From the NCBI RefSeq assembly GCF_002356315.1, contig NZ_AP018164.1, forward strand, positions 2,232,001-2,296,000: a stretch of DNA of 64,000 nucleotides, read 5' to 3'. The notes beneath the pieces were generated by a model. It was not told where the DNA came from, did not search any database, and worked only from the letters and a program-made list of their open reading frames with translations. Positions 43,303 through 51,724 of this stretch are shown here, piece after piece. Position 1 is the stretch's first letter; the number at the start of each line of letters is the position of its first letter. The DNA comes from Mycobacterium shigaense (lineage in GTDB: Bacteria > Actinomycetota > Actinomycetes > Mycobacteriales > Mycobacteriaceae). The translations under genes and the position numbers were made by a program.

Positions 43303-44196
43303 ATGGCGCTTATCGACCACGATGATGACATGCCGGCAGTGAAACCAGCCCCATCGCAACGGCTGTCTGACGGCGTCCGGCGCTGGCTGACCGCGCCGCG
43401 AAACTTTTCTCGGAGCCTGCAGCGCTATCTGCCCGGTGGTTTGACGCCGTGGCATTGGCGCGGCTTCCAGGTCATGCTCGAGCCTGGTTCGATGATCGCC
43501 CGCGTCGTGCGGGTGACCGGTGGTTTCGAGGACACCGAGATCGACATCGCGGCCGCGCTGTTCGGCGCGTTATACCCCGATCGCTGCATCGTCGACGTCG
43601 GGGCCAACATCGGCCTGCACAGCCTGGCCTGGTCCCGGCTGGCGCCTGTGGTAGCGGTGGAGCCGGCGCCGGAAACGTTTGCCCGGTTGGAGGCCAACGT
43701 GGCCGCCAACGGTCTGCAAGGTCGCGTGCGCACCCTGCGCGTGGCGGCCGGGGACAGCGTTGGCGACGTCAACTTCTTCGTGGCCGCGGACAGCGGCTTC
43801 AGCTCCTTGAAGAACACCCACCATGCGCCAATCCGCGAGCAGATCACGGTGCCCTGCACCACGCTGGACGCGCTCGCGGCCCAACTGCCCGGCCCGATTG
43901 GCCTGCTGAAGATCGACGTGGAGGGGCTCGAGCGCACCGTGATCGCCGGCGCCGCCGAACTCTTGCGGCGCGACCGTCCGGTACTGATGGTGGAGATCTT
44001 CGGGTGCTACGACTCGAACCCCGATCCGGAAGGAACGGTCGAGGACATCCGTGCCTACGGATATGAGCCGTTCGTCTACGCCTCCGGATCTCCAATGCTC
44101 AACGAAACTGCCCTGCAAGATTCCGGGCTGATCCGCTACGAAAAGCACCTCGACTACCGATACAACTACTTCTTCGTTCCGCGGCCCCTCGGCTGA
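43303..44196 (+). CDS. FkbM-family methyltransferase
   Basis: A 297-residue SAM-dependent O-methyltransferase of the FkbM family. The SAM motif is VDVGANIGLHSLAWS (about 97-111), followed by VAVEPAPETFARLEANV and LLKIDVEGLERTVIAGA, all diagnostic. GPL loci carry FkbM-type enzymes that methylate the fatty acyl hydroxyl or sugar 2/4-hydroxyls; which one this is cannot be told. The start may be ATG 43303 or ATG 43330; neither has a strong ribosome-binding site. Confidence 0.85.
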   Translation: MALIDHDDDMPAVKPAPSQRLSDGVRRWLTAPRNFSRSLQRYLPGGLTPWHWRGFQVMLEPGSMIARVVRVTGGFEDTEIDIAAALFGALYPDRCIVDVGANIGLHSLAWSRLAPVVAVEPAPETFARLEANVAANGLQGRVRTLRVAAGDSVGDVNFFVAADSGFSSLKNTHHAPIREQITVPCTTLDALAAQLPGPIGLLKIDVEGLERTVIAGAAELLRRDRPVLMVEIFGCYDSNPDPEGTVEDIRAYGYEPFVYASGSPMLNETALQDSGLIRYEKHLDYRYNYFFVPRPLG

Positions 44197-44203
44197 TACG
44201 TCT

Positions 44204-45172
44204 TCACTTCGCCCCTAACACGAACGCGGTCTGGTCACCGCGGCCCTGCCGGTTGAGCAGTTCGGTTCGTTTCTGCCAGCGCCAGACCCGTGTGGGCCCG
44301 AAGAAGCGGAGGATCTTCGGATCGTTGAGTGCGATGTCGTGCCGGTAGGCCTCGCTGCCGAGAAATTGGAACAATGTCGAGTCGTCAAATGTCTGTTCCA
44401 CTTCGAGGCTGACGGTTTCGGCGGCCAACGCCATTCCCTTTCGCGAGGGGATGACGATGTGCCGCGGCGCATCGATCTGCAGCCAGTCCTGCTGGTAGAC
44501 GGACCACACTTCCGACGAAGTCGTTGGCAGCCGGACCAGGCACCTGCCCCCGGACGCCAACTTCTCCCGGGCGGCACGCAAAGTCGCGACCGGATCCGGC
44601 ATGTGTTCCAGCGAATGGTTGAACATGATGAGGTCGAACTCGCCGGTCACGTCGCTCAGGTAACGCTTCGCCAGCGGCACGCCGTGCGGGGTCGTGCCGT
44701 CGGCTTCGATGAAGGGATCCGCACCGGACAGGCTGGTGAATCCGATTGCGGCCAAACGGTCTAACAGCACGCCGCCACCGCAGCCCACGTCGATGATGCG
44801 CGCGTCCGGTTTGAGCTCCAGCTGCCGGAGCATCCTGACGATGTCTCCCATGACGACGCGGACGATGCCGTTGGGTAGTGCCCCCAGTAGGGTGCCGACC
44901 ACGCGGCCGCCGGTCTCCAATTCAAAGCGGTCCTTCTGCGTGGTGAGCCATTGAATGACCTTCGGCGAAGCGTTGTACGAATAATAATTCGGGGGATAGT
45001 GGGCCGCGAGTTCCTCGCCCTCGAGAATGTTCACGATCTGCAACGTGTCGCATGCGGCGCAGAGGTAGTACTCGAAGGGTTCCCGTGTGCCGAACATCAT
45101 CTCGCGAATCGCGATCTCCTGGTGGGGACCGGTGGATCCGCACAGTCGGCATTCCTTCTCGATCCCGCTCAA
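44204..45172 (-). CDS. Class I methyltransferase with N-terminal zinc-ribbon
   Basis: A 322-residue protein. The N-terminus has paired cysteines (CRLC at about 8-11 and CAAC about 38-41) suggesting a zinc ribbon. A class I methyltransferase domain follows, with IIDVGCGGGVLLDRL and FDLIMFNHSLEHMPDP. This layout is common among sugar or polysaccharide methyltransferases. The TTG start at 45172 has GGGAGGA four bases upstream, a strong signal. It is followed by nothing on its strand until copy 5, and upstream lies copy 6, 57 bases away. Substrate unknown. Confidence 0.8.
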   Translation of the reverse strand: MSGIEKECRLCGSTGPHQEIAIREMMFGTREPFEYYLCAACDTLQIVNILEGEELAAHYPPNYYSYNASPKVIQWLTTQKDRFELETGGRVVGTLLGALPNGIVRVVMGDIVRMLRQLELKPDARIIDVGCGGGVLLDRLAAIGFTSLSGADPFIEADGTTPHGVPLAKRYLSDVTGEFDLIMFNHSLEHMPDPVATLRAAREKLASGGRCLVRLPTTSSEVWSVYQQDWLQIDAPRHIVIPSRKGMALAAETVSLEVEQTFDDSTLFQFLGSEAYRHDIALNDPKILRFFGPTRVWRWQKRTELLNRQGRGDQTAFVLGAK

Positions 45173-45229
45173 TTTGTCCTCCCGGCGGAAAGCTCCGCGC
45201 CACTTGATGATTCGTTTTTGTGACCCATG

Positions 45230-46474
45230 TCAGACCGTGCGCGTCGAACGGGCGAGATCCTCGAGCAGATCGGCGGCGCGGGCAACGCTGTCCGCGGGTT
45301 TGGTCATTCGCTCGGCCAGGTCGCGGGCTCGTGTCGCGTACGCCGGCTGCAGGATCCGACGCAGGTCCTCGACCAGCGATTCTTTAGCGGTTGCCGAAAA
45401 CCGGCGGACGGCGCCCACTTTCAACCTCTCGACCTGAGTACCCCAGATTGACTGGTCTTCGGTGCTCCACAGGACCAGCGTTGGGACGCCGGCGCGCAGG
45501 CTGGCCGCTGTCGTTCCCGCGCCTCCGTGGTGGACGACGGCGCGGCTGGCTCGAAAGACGTCGGCGTAGTTAACCGCCCCAACCACTTTGACGTGGTCGA
45601 AGCCGCTGACACCCGTGAAATCGGTGCCGCCGGCGCAGATCAATGCCCGCTCACCGAGTTCCGCACAGGCGGCGCTGATCATTTCGACGGTGTGAGCCGG
45701 CGACTCTATCGGCAAGCTCCCAAACCCAAACGAAATCGGCGGTGTCCCCGCTGCAATCCACCTCGTGACCTCTGTGTCGTCCGGCGTGCTCAACTCCATC
45801 GTCAGGGTGCCGACGAAGGGCCGCCGGTCGCCCTCTTTGGCCCACTGAGCTGTCAGGTCGGGAAAGCACACTGCGTCGTAGCCCTGGATTTCCACGGACC
45901 CACGCTCGGCCATCCGCCGCGGCGGGGGGACGGTCGCTCGTGGCAGGTCGAGCTCACGGCGCTGTGCATCGTCGGCCTTCTTGGTCAATCGCCAAGACAC
46001 GTGCTCTATCGGGATCCGCACGAGCGGGTTGTTCGGCCGGATCGGGAAATGATGCAGCGTAACTAACGGAATGTCGTAGTACTCCGCGACGTTGGCCGCC
46101 GCATCGCGGTACAGCAGCCCGGTAAACAGCAGATCGACTCCGTTCGCCAACGACTTGAGCGTCGCACCCATGTTCGGCCAGTGCTGGTTGAGGGGTTCCA
46201 CCGCTTGGCGCACCACTCGGAACGGGTCTCGCAGCCTCCAGAAGTTGCGGACGAAATCAGACTTGGTCGAGCCGCGCAGGAACTCGGCATTCCAAAATGA
46301 CTCGACCGTGGGACCGTAGGCGACTGCCGAAAGGCCAGCAGACCGCACGAAGTCAACGAGCTCAGGCGGGACGGCCGTTCGCACGTCATGTCCGCGCCGC
46401 AGGAGTTCGCGGCCGACGGCGGCACACGGCTCGACGTCGCCGCGAGTTCCGTAGCACGCCAGAGCGAATATCAT
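45230..46474 (-). CDS. GT1-type glycosyltransferase, GPL family, copy 6
   Basis: A 414-residue paralog, starting MIFALACYGTRGDVEPCAAV, with HHGGAGTTAASLRAGVP. It lacks the usual segment after the NFPIRPNG-type motif (it has HHFPIRPNNPLVRIPIEHVSW), so it is somewhat shorter and the most divergent copy in the acceptor domain. It precedes the zinc-ribbon methyltransferase on the same strand and is likely cotranscribed with it. Confidence 0.84.
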   Translation of the reverse strand: MIFALACYGTRGDVEPCAAVGRELLRRGHDVRTAVPPELVDFVRSAGLSAVAYGPTVESFWNAEFLRGSTKSDFVRNFWRLRDPFRVVRQAVEPLNQHWPNMGATLKSLANGVDLLFTGLLYRDAAANVAEYYDIPLVTLHHFPIRPNNPLVRIPIEHVSWRLTKKADDAQRRELDLPRATVPPPRRMAERGSVEIQGYDAVCFPDLTAQWAKEGDRRPFVGTLTMELSTPDDTEVTRWIAAGTPPISFGFGSLPIESPAHTVEMISAACAELGERALICAGGTDFTGVSGFDHVKVVGAVNYADVFRASRAVVHHGGAGTTAASLRAGVPTLVLWSTEDQSIWGTQVERLKVGAVRRFSATAKESLVEDLRRILQPAYATRARDLAERMTKPADSVARAADLLEDLARSTRTV

Positions 46475-46629
46475 CGCCGACCGAAGCCTTTCCGATCCGT
46501 TATCAGGTGGGAAGAAGCCTTTAAGCGGACACTACTCTAGCTGTGGTGTGCTTCGGCCATGTCTAGGAACGTTTTTGGTGACAGGAGCATCGGCATCGAT
46601 TAGTTCAGCTGGCGGCCCTGGCGGCTCTT

Positions 46630-47469
46630 TCATCCCACCTGCGTGTCCGTCCGCACGCCGACGACGCGCGGTGGATCAAAGACGTTGTCCGGCCTCGCCC
46701 CAAAGCGCAACAGGTCATGTCGCCCGTAGTCGTCGGCGATGCGTTCGGCAAGTTGCCGAACAGTCACCCCTTCGCCGGAGCAGATGTTCACTGCTCCCTG
46801 CTGGTCGCCCAGCGCGACATCGGCGATCATCTGAGCCGCATCTGCCACGTCAAGGAAATCACGCACTTGATCTCCGCGAGTAAGCAGCACTTCTTCTCCG
46901 GCCCCGAGTTGCCTGCGAATGTATGGCACCAGCCGACGTTCATCTTCACCTTCCCCGTACAGGTAAAAGATCCGACACCAGGCAAAGCTCACGTCCCCCG
47001 CGCCAAGGAAAGAGCGCAGTACTTGAAATGCTGACGCCTTGCAGGTGGCATAGAGGGTGTCGGGTGCCAGCGGGGTCTCGGTCGTGATCAGGCCTGCGGA
47101 GAAGTCGTACTCCGCGCAGGTCCCGAGGCCGACGAATCGTGCACCACCGACTGCCGCGAATGCCTCAGCCAAGTTGAGTGTGCCGCTGAGGCATCTAAGG
47201 TTGAGCGGCGACGTAAGGTATTGGCCCGGCTCCGCATACCAAGCCGCGTGCACCAGGGTTTCCGACCCTTGGAGCATTTCCTCCAATCGGCCGGCTTTCT
47301 CGGCAAATAAGTCGGGCGTATGCACCACCTCGAGTGCTCCGCATTCCGGGATGCCACGCAGATGCGACGGATCGCGAACGAGCACCCGTACTGAGTGGCC
47401 GCGTCTGAGAAGGCTGCGCACGATGTGCCTTCCGACGAAACCTGTTGCTCCGGTCAAGGTGACGGTCAT
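46630..47469 (-). CDS. NAD-dependent SDR, sugar-nucleotide reductase/epimerase
   Basis: A 279-residue extended SDR. GATGFVG at residues 7-13 binds NAD(P), and the catalytic Tyr/Lys lie in YATCK. It is shorter than 4-epimerases and its C-terminal half (CRIFYLYGEGEDERRLVPYI, RDFLDVADAA) resembles 4-ketoreductases of the RfbJ/CDP-abequose synthase type. This could supply the missing 4-keto reduction step for the CDP-sugar cassette nearby; that is inference. The ATG at 47469 follows GGAAGGTG. Confidence 0.75.
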   Translation of the reverse strand: MTVTLTGATGFVGRHIVRSLLRRGHSVRVLVRDPSHLRGIPECGALEVVHTPDLFAEKAGRLEEMLQGSETLVHAAWYAEPGQYLTSPLNLRCLSGTLNLAEAFAAVGGARFVGLGTCAEYDFSAGLITTETPLAPDTLYATCKASAFQVLRSFLGAGDVSFAWCRIFYLYGEGEDERRLVPYIRRQLGAGEEVLLTRGDQVRDFLDVADAAQMIADVALGDQQGAVNICSGEGVTVRQLAERIADDYGRHDLLRFGARPDNVFDPPRVVGVRTDTQVG

Positions 47470-47826
47470 ACGAGTGTCACCTTCCGCGGGGTCGATAGTC
47501 GAGTGCGGGAACAATTAAGCCTGTTTCGATTTTCACCATCGCGTCCAATTCAGCTCCCTTCGAGAAATTCGGGCTATGCGCCATCGGCCATGGCGCTCAC
47601 AGCAATTGCGCGCTCGGCCTCTGCGGCTTGGTGTGGGCGATGGTGGGCTTCACAGGAAGCCCAATCGGGGAACCGCCCTCACGCAACAAACACCTCTCTA
47701 CAGAAGAACTTTGAATTAGGTTCGCACCTCATGGGCGAGGTTCATGGGTAAGGTAACCACATAGTCTGTCGGCTCCGGTCGAATCCTCAGCGGTTTCTTC
47801 CCGTCGAAAACAGAGGAGTGTACTTT
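47470..47826. other. Intergenic region with a hairpin and a gene remnant
   Basis: 357 bases at the border of the CDP-sugar cassette. It holds a perfect 7-bp stem with a 4-base loop, GGGCTTC (47645-47651) with GAAGCCC (47656-47662), and the 3' remnant of a C-methyltransferase on the minus strand. The last 20 bases carry the GAGGAG ribosome-binding site of the following small gene. Confidence 0.6.
47716..47800 (-). pseudogene. 3' remnant of a TylC3-like C-methyltransferase
   Basis: The reverse strand reads PLRIRPEPTDYVVTLPMN then LAHEVRT and a stop (TAA at 47716-47718). It aligns with the C-terminal EALRENRPDDVIILPWN then IAQEVRT of the intact C-methyltransferase at 51725-52948, and the DNA is clearly similar as well (shared GTTCGCACCTC and TGGGCGA). 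The rest of the gene is missing. It indicates a lost or rearranged second copy. Confidence 0.65.
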
Positions 47827-47988
47827 ATGGGGTTGAGTCTGCCTGACGGTCTTCCCGAGACCAAGTACGAAGCCTGGTGGCTAGAAAACTGCCAGGACTT
47901 CCTCACGGAAGCGTCGGGGTGGCGCCAGCGCGATATCGGAACCTGGCGCTGGTGGCGTGCGCTTGCCGCGACTGATGGCACTGCATGA
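47827..47988 (+). CDS. Small protein, 53 residues, coupled to a GT2 gene
   Basis: The ATG at 47827 has GAGGAG nine bases upstream, and the stop overlaps the start of the next gene in ATGA, a sign of translational coupling. The product is acidic-amphipathic and Trp-rich (YEAWWLENCQDF, WRQRDIGTWRWWRAL) and has no family I recognise. It could be a small partner of the glycosyltransferase or the truncated end of a longer gene. Confidence 0.5.
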   Translation: MGLSLPDGLPETKYEAWWLENCQDFLTEASGWRQRDIGTWRWWRALAATDGTA

Positions 47989-49199
47989 GCGCGCCTGAAT
48001 TTTCCGTGCTCCTGCCCACGCGCAACCGCGCGGAGTTGCTGGCTCAGGCGATCGCCACTGTGCGGGCGCAGGATGAGGAGAGTTGGGAGATCGTCGTTTC
48101 CGACAACGCATCAGTGGATGATGTGCGGGGTCTGGTAGACGGCCTTGACGACCCACGCATCCGCTATCTTCGCACTGATGAGCCTCTGCCGGTGACGGCC
48201 AACTGGAACCGCGCCGCCGATGCCGCGACCGGCCGTTGGGTTCTGATGCTAGGTGATGATGACGGGCTTCCCGCCGGCTACATGCGGACGATGCGCGAGG
48301 CCTGCACGGCGCTGGCCGACCCTGACCTGATCTATCACGGCGCGTACCACTTCATGGCGCCTGGCGTCCTACCCGGCAAGACGCAAGGGACGGTGTTTGA
48401 TGTGACGCAGTGTTACTCCATGCTTCACGGCCGTGATGCGCCGGCGATTATTCCGCTGGAGGAGGCGCGGGCGGCGGCGCGGGCGGCGCTGGACATGCGT
48501 GCGCTCAGCGCGTTCAACATGCAGCACTTCCTGTTCCGGCGGGACTTCCTGGAGCGTTTGCGCGCCGATGGACCGGTGTTCAGGGGGCCTTTCCCAGATT
48601 TCTATACCGCCAACGTTGCCTGGCTGCGTGCGGCCCGCGTGGGCGTGGTGCCGCGCCCAATGACGGTGATCGGCGTCACACCCAAGTCCTATGGCTATTT
48701 CTACCACAACGACGCCGAGGCGGAGGGGACGGATATGCTGGGGAACCAGCATTTCCGCGATGGAGTGGCACCGGAACTCCGCAAGCGGCTGCTGCCGGGC
48801 AGCTACTTGAACACGCAGTGGCTGGTATCCGTCGCGTTGGTACGCGATGCGCTGCCGGACGACCCGTCTTTGCGCCTGGGTGTAGGCCGCTACCGGCGCC
48901 TGCAGATTGTTGACACGGTATTGCGTCACTACACCACCGGGCGGCCGGTGGGCACCGCGCTTGGTCAGATGTGGCCGCTGCTGAGTCGGGCTGAAAGGGC
49001 ACTGGCGATGCTGTTGCGGCTGGCACTGCTGCCATGGCGCGTGTTACCGAAAGTCCTGCGCCCCGTGGTTGCCTACCTCGTTGCGCGCAGGTTCGGCCAA
49101 TATGCCTGGCTGACCCGGCCACGCAGGGTGCCCCTGGCACCGTCCAACATGCTGGACGCCGTCGACGGCCTGCGCCGTCTGACCGAGGGTGCCGCGTGA
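47985..49199 (+). CDS. Family 2 glycosyltransferase
   Basis: A 404-residue GT-A fold glycosyltransferase. The N-terminal domain starts FSVLLPTRNRAELLAQAI and has the nucleotide-metal motif in MLGDDDGLPAGYM (about residues 87-99). The C-terminal region (about 330-370) is hydrophobic/basic and may associate with the membrane. GT2 enzymes use NDP-sugars at the cytosolic side; donor unknown. It overlaps a downstream methyltransferase and the small gene upstream, giving a three-gene coupled unit on the plus strand within an otherwise minus-strand region. Confidence 0.82.
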   Translation: MSAPEFSVLLPTRNRAELLAQAIATVRAQDEESWEIVVSDNASVDDVRGLVDGLDDPRIRYLRTDEPLPVTANWNRAADAATGRWVLMLGDDDGLPAGYMRTMREACTALADPDLIYHGAYHFMAPGVLPGKTQGTVFDVTQCYSMLHGRDAPAIIPLEEARAAARAALDMRALSAFNMQHFLFRRDFLERLRADGPVFRGPFPDFYTANVAWLRAARVGVVPRPMTVIGVTPKSYGYFYHNDAEAEGTDMLGNQHFRDGVAPELRKRLLPGSYLNTQWLVSVALVRDALPDDPSLRLGVGRYRRLQIVDTVLRHYTTGRPVGTALGQMWPLLSRAERALAMLLRLALLPWRVLPKVLRPVVAYLVARRFGQYAWLTRPRRVPLAPSNMLDAVDGLRRLTEGAA

Positions 49200-50116
49200 T
49201 GGACGGCGGCGGGCCTGACTGCCCCTACTGCTCCGCGGCCACTGCCCCCCTGCTGGCCGCGCCGGACGTGAACCGCCGCGTGACGCCCACCGTGTTCCAC
49301 CTGCGCCAGTGCGATGGTTGTGGACTGATCTTCCTGGCCGACCCGCCAGCGGACCTTGGCCCGTATTACACGGCTGACTATCATTACGTGCCCAAGGACC
49401 GGGCCGAGCTGGACAAGCATCTGCGACCGCAGCGTTTCAAGATCGAACTGCTGCGCCGCTATTGCCAAACCGGGAAACTGCTGGAGATTGGACCTTCGAT
49501 CGGCCAGTTCTGTGCTCTGGCGCAGGAAGCGGGCTTCGCGGTTCACGCGGTAGAGATGGACGCCGACTGCGCGCGTTTCCTGACGACGGAGCTGGGGGTT
49601 GTGACGACCTGTTCGGCCGATCCGGCCTCAGTGCTGCAGGACCAGCCGCAGACCTATGATGCGATCTGCCTTTGGCACGCTCTCGAGCATCTGCAGCGTC
49701 CCTGGGACGTGCTGGCAGCGGCCACTGCGCGGCTGAATCCGGGAGGCGTGATCGTCGTTGCGGCACCTAATCCATTGAGCATCCAGGCCCGCAGGATGGG
49801 CGACCGATGGCCACATCATGACTTGCCGCGCCACCTCTTCGGTTTGCCGATGGCGTGGATGAGCCGTTGGGCCGAGGCTAACGGACTGGACGTGGTGTTG
49901 GCCACGACCCGGGATGAAGGCAGCCTGGGCTGGAACCGCTTCTCGTGGGAGATGCGGGCAATCAGCCTTGTGCCGGGGGCAAAACCAGGTTCGGTGGTGT
50001 GGTGGCTGGGCAGGTGGTTCGGTCGACTGATGCTGCGCTTCGAGGGAGGGGAGGGCGAGGGCGCGTGCTACACCATGGTGCTGCAGCGGCCCATGTCACC
50101 CGCGGCCGCGAACTGA
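49199..50116 (+). CDS. Class I methyltransferase with N-terminal zinc-ribbon
   Basis: A 305-residue protein with paired cysteines at the start (CPYC and CDGCG) and a class I methyltransferase domain: LLEIGPSIGQFCALAQ, then VHAVEMDAD and YDAICLWHALEHLQRPW. The layout equals that of the gene at 44204-45172, though the sequences are far apart. The ATG at 49199 overlaps the GT2 stop (GTGATG; GTG 49196 is possible). A sugar methyl transfer role is inferred from context. Confidence 0.78.
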   Translation: MDGGGPDCPYCSAATAPLLAAPDVNRRVTPTVFHLRQCDGCGLIFLADPPADLGPYYTADYHYVPKDRAELDKHLRPQRFKIELLRRYCQTGKLLEIGPSIGQFCALAQEAGFAVHAVEMDADCARFLTTELGVVTTCSADPASVLQDQPQTYDAICLWHALEHLQRPWDVLAAATARLNPGGVIVVAAPNPLSIQARRMGDRWPHHDLPRHLFGLPMAWMSRWAEANGLDVVLATTRDEGSLGWNRFSWEMRAISLVPGAKPGSVVWWLGRWFGRLMLRFEGGEGEGACYTMVLQRPMSPAAAN

Positions 50117-50500
50117 TCGAACTCGACTGGCGTGTTCCCGCGGCGGATGTGTCCGGCAGTCTGGGTGGGATGAGTGAGTCATCTTCAGGCCAAACACACG
50201 ACCTTCGTTCTTCGATAACCGACGCCAGCTGGGCTGGCACGAGCACATCCCGTGAACCGCCGCTGAATATCGTTGAGCGCTCGATCGCGGCCCAGTGCCC
50301 ATCGCCGAGCTTGAGCGGGCATTCGCGGTGGTCGGCGGCTGGGTGAAGGGGCTGCGGATGGACAATGGCCAGAGGTCGTTTCTGGAGCTCTGCAATCGGT
50401 TTGAGCCGGGGAATTGAGACGGGTCCTACATTCCGCCCGGATGCGCTTTTGCAAGCCTTTCAGCGATAAGCGGCGTGATGCGGTCTATGCGCCCGGAACG
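50117..50500. other. Intergenic region with transposase remnant
   Basis: 384 bases between convergent genes. It contains a decayed transposase fragment (50301-50398). I see no terminal inverted repeats and no intact gene. GC content falls abruptly after about 50440, where the AT-rich sugar methyltransferase begins. Confidence 0.5.
50301..50398 (+). pseudogene. Fragment of an IS3/IS481-type transposase
   Basis: One frame reads IAELERAFAVVGGWVKGLRMDNG; after a one-base loss the sequence continues PEVVSGALQSV. The joined LRMDNGPE-VS-ALQ pattern is that of the DDE integrase core of IS3/IS481 transposases. About 30 codons survive, with no start or ends. It suggests that an insertion element once lay at this cassette border. 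Confidence 0.6.
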
Positions 50501-51556
50501 CTATTTTATTTCGCGGTGCCAAATCCTATTGAAGAATTCCGGAACTATCGGGTCGGAGAAGTCGCGAGACAGCTTCCATTCGTTTCCATCGATGTAATCA
50601 TCGGGCCCGATATCCGTTCCGTCCAGCGGATTCTTCCAACGCTTCCACTGCTTTAGATAAATATAATCAGCTGATTTTCTCTGAAAAAGATCGATATAAA
50701 GCGCGACCTGTTCGCGGCTCATCTCGGGCAAAGTGCTGATTGAGAGCATGACATTGAAATATCCGTCTGGAAATTTGGTGATCTGATTGGCAGTGAAAAA
50801 GGCAATGTCTGCTGAGGACAACTCAGCTTCGATCACCGAAAAATCGGCAAAAGGACGGAATGTAAAAATCTTTTTGTTCGGGAACAGCTGGGACAAATAC
50901 CATTGAGACACATAGAGTGCAGGCGGTATGTCGAAAATGACATACCGCCCTTGCAGCGTCTCGGTGAAAACTTGGGCCAACCGCCCAGATCCAGCGCCTA
51001 CTTCCGCTACCCTCCGCTGCGATGAAGGAGAATCCAGCAGATCAGCTATAACATTAGCTTCAATAATGGAATTGGCCAGATCCTGGCTTATCAGCCTCTC
51101 GCCCAATCGAATTTTGATCGGATTGCCTAAACTCGGTTCAGACAGGTGGACGTGCAGCTTCCTCTTGTCGATCCGGACCATCAGGTCCCAGAGATACGTC
51201 ACGAACCGGCGGTAGTGGTTTTTTTGCTTTGTCGTCAGCGTGACAGGGGTTTCATGGGTGGTAAATGAGAGAGTGACATCATCCTCGATCGAGCTCCGCC
51301 AAGGATTGAGGGTGGGGCGCTTGAGCCAGTTGAGAAAAACGTGCCGGACCATCGGTGCTCCCTTGCCGACGACCCAGTTGAAGTAATTTTGCGAAACTGT
51401 TCTTTTGAAATTATCGAGTCCTCGGTCGTCCAGCATCGCCATGTTTTTCTGACCAATGTCAGTCCAGAATTTCGACGCCAGAAAGCGAGGATCTTTTTCG
51501 ATTTCCTGAATCATCGAATTGCACGCTCGATGAAGCCCGGTTTCGGTCATCTCCAC
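50501..51556 (-). CDS. Putative sugar O-methyltransferase
   Basis: A 351-residue protein resembling the putative sugar O-methyltransferase family found in polysaccharide and lipid-sugar loci. The SAM-binding motif is VAEVGAGSGRLAQVF (about 184-198), followed by YVIFDIPPALYVSQWYLS and a late LSISTLPEMS. The gene is much richer in A and T than its neighbours, which points to acquisition from another source. The start is GTG 51556 or ATG 51550, with AGGTGGAG beside it. It is the last gene of the long minus-strand run from mmpL. Confidence 0.75.
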   Translation of the reverse strand: MEMTETGLHRACNSMIQEIEKDPRFLASKFWTDIGQKNMAMLDDRGLDNFKRTVSQNYFNWVVGKGAPMVRHVFLNWLKRPTLNPWRSSIEDDVTLSFTTHETPVTLTTKQKNHYRRFVTYLWDLMVRIDKRKLHVHLSEPSLGNPIKIRLGERLISQDLANSIIEANVIADLLDSPSSQRRVAEVGAGSGRLAQVFTETLQGRYVIFDIPPALYVSQWYLSQLFPNKKIFTFRPFADFSVIEAELSSADIAFFTANQITKFPDGYFNVMLSISTLPEMSREQVALYIDLFQRKSADYIYLKQWKRWKNPLDGTDIGPDDYIDGNEWKLSRDFSDPIVPEFFNRIWHREIK

Positions 51557-51724
51557 CTTAGCCTTTGCGCCAAATTCGATTTCAGCATTTGATTTAGTGA
51601 CTCCTTATCATGTTGATAAATCTAAAAGGGTGAAAATTGTCCTTTGGGTGTCTCGGTTGTAGCGGATTCAGAACCTCATTTCGAACGTCTCAAAGTGTCG
51701 GATGAAACTGGCCAGCGCCAGGCG

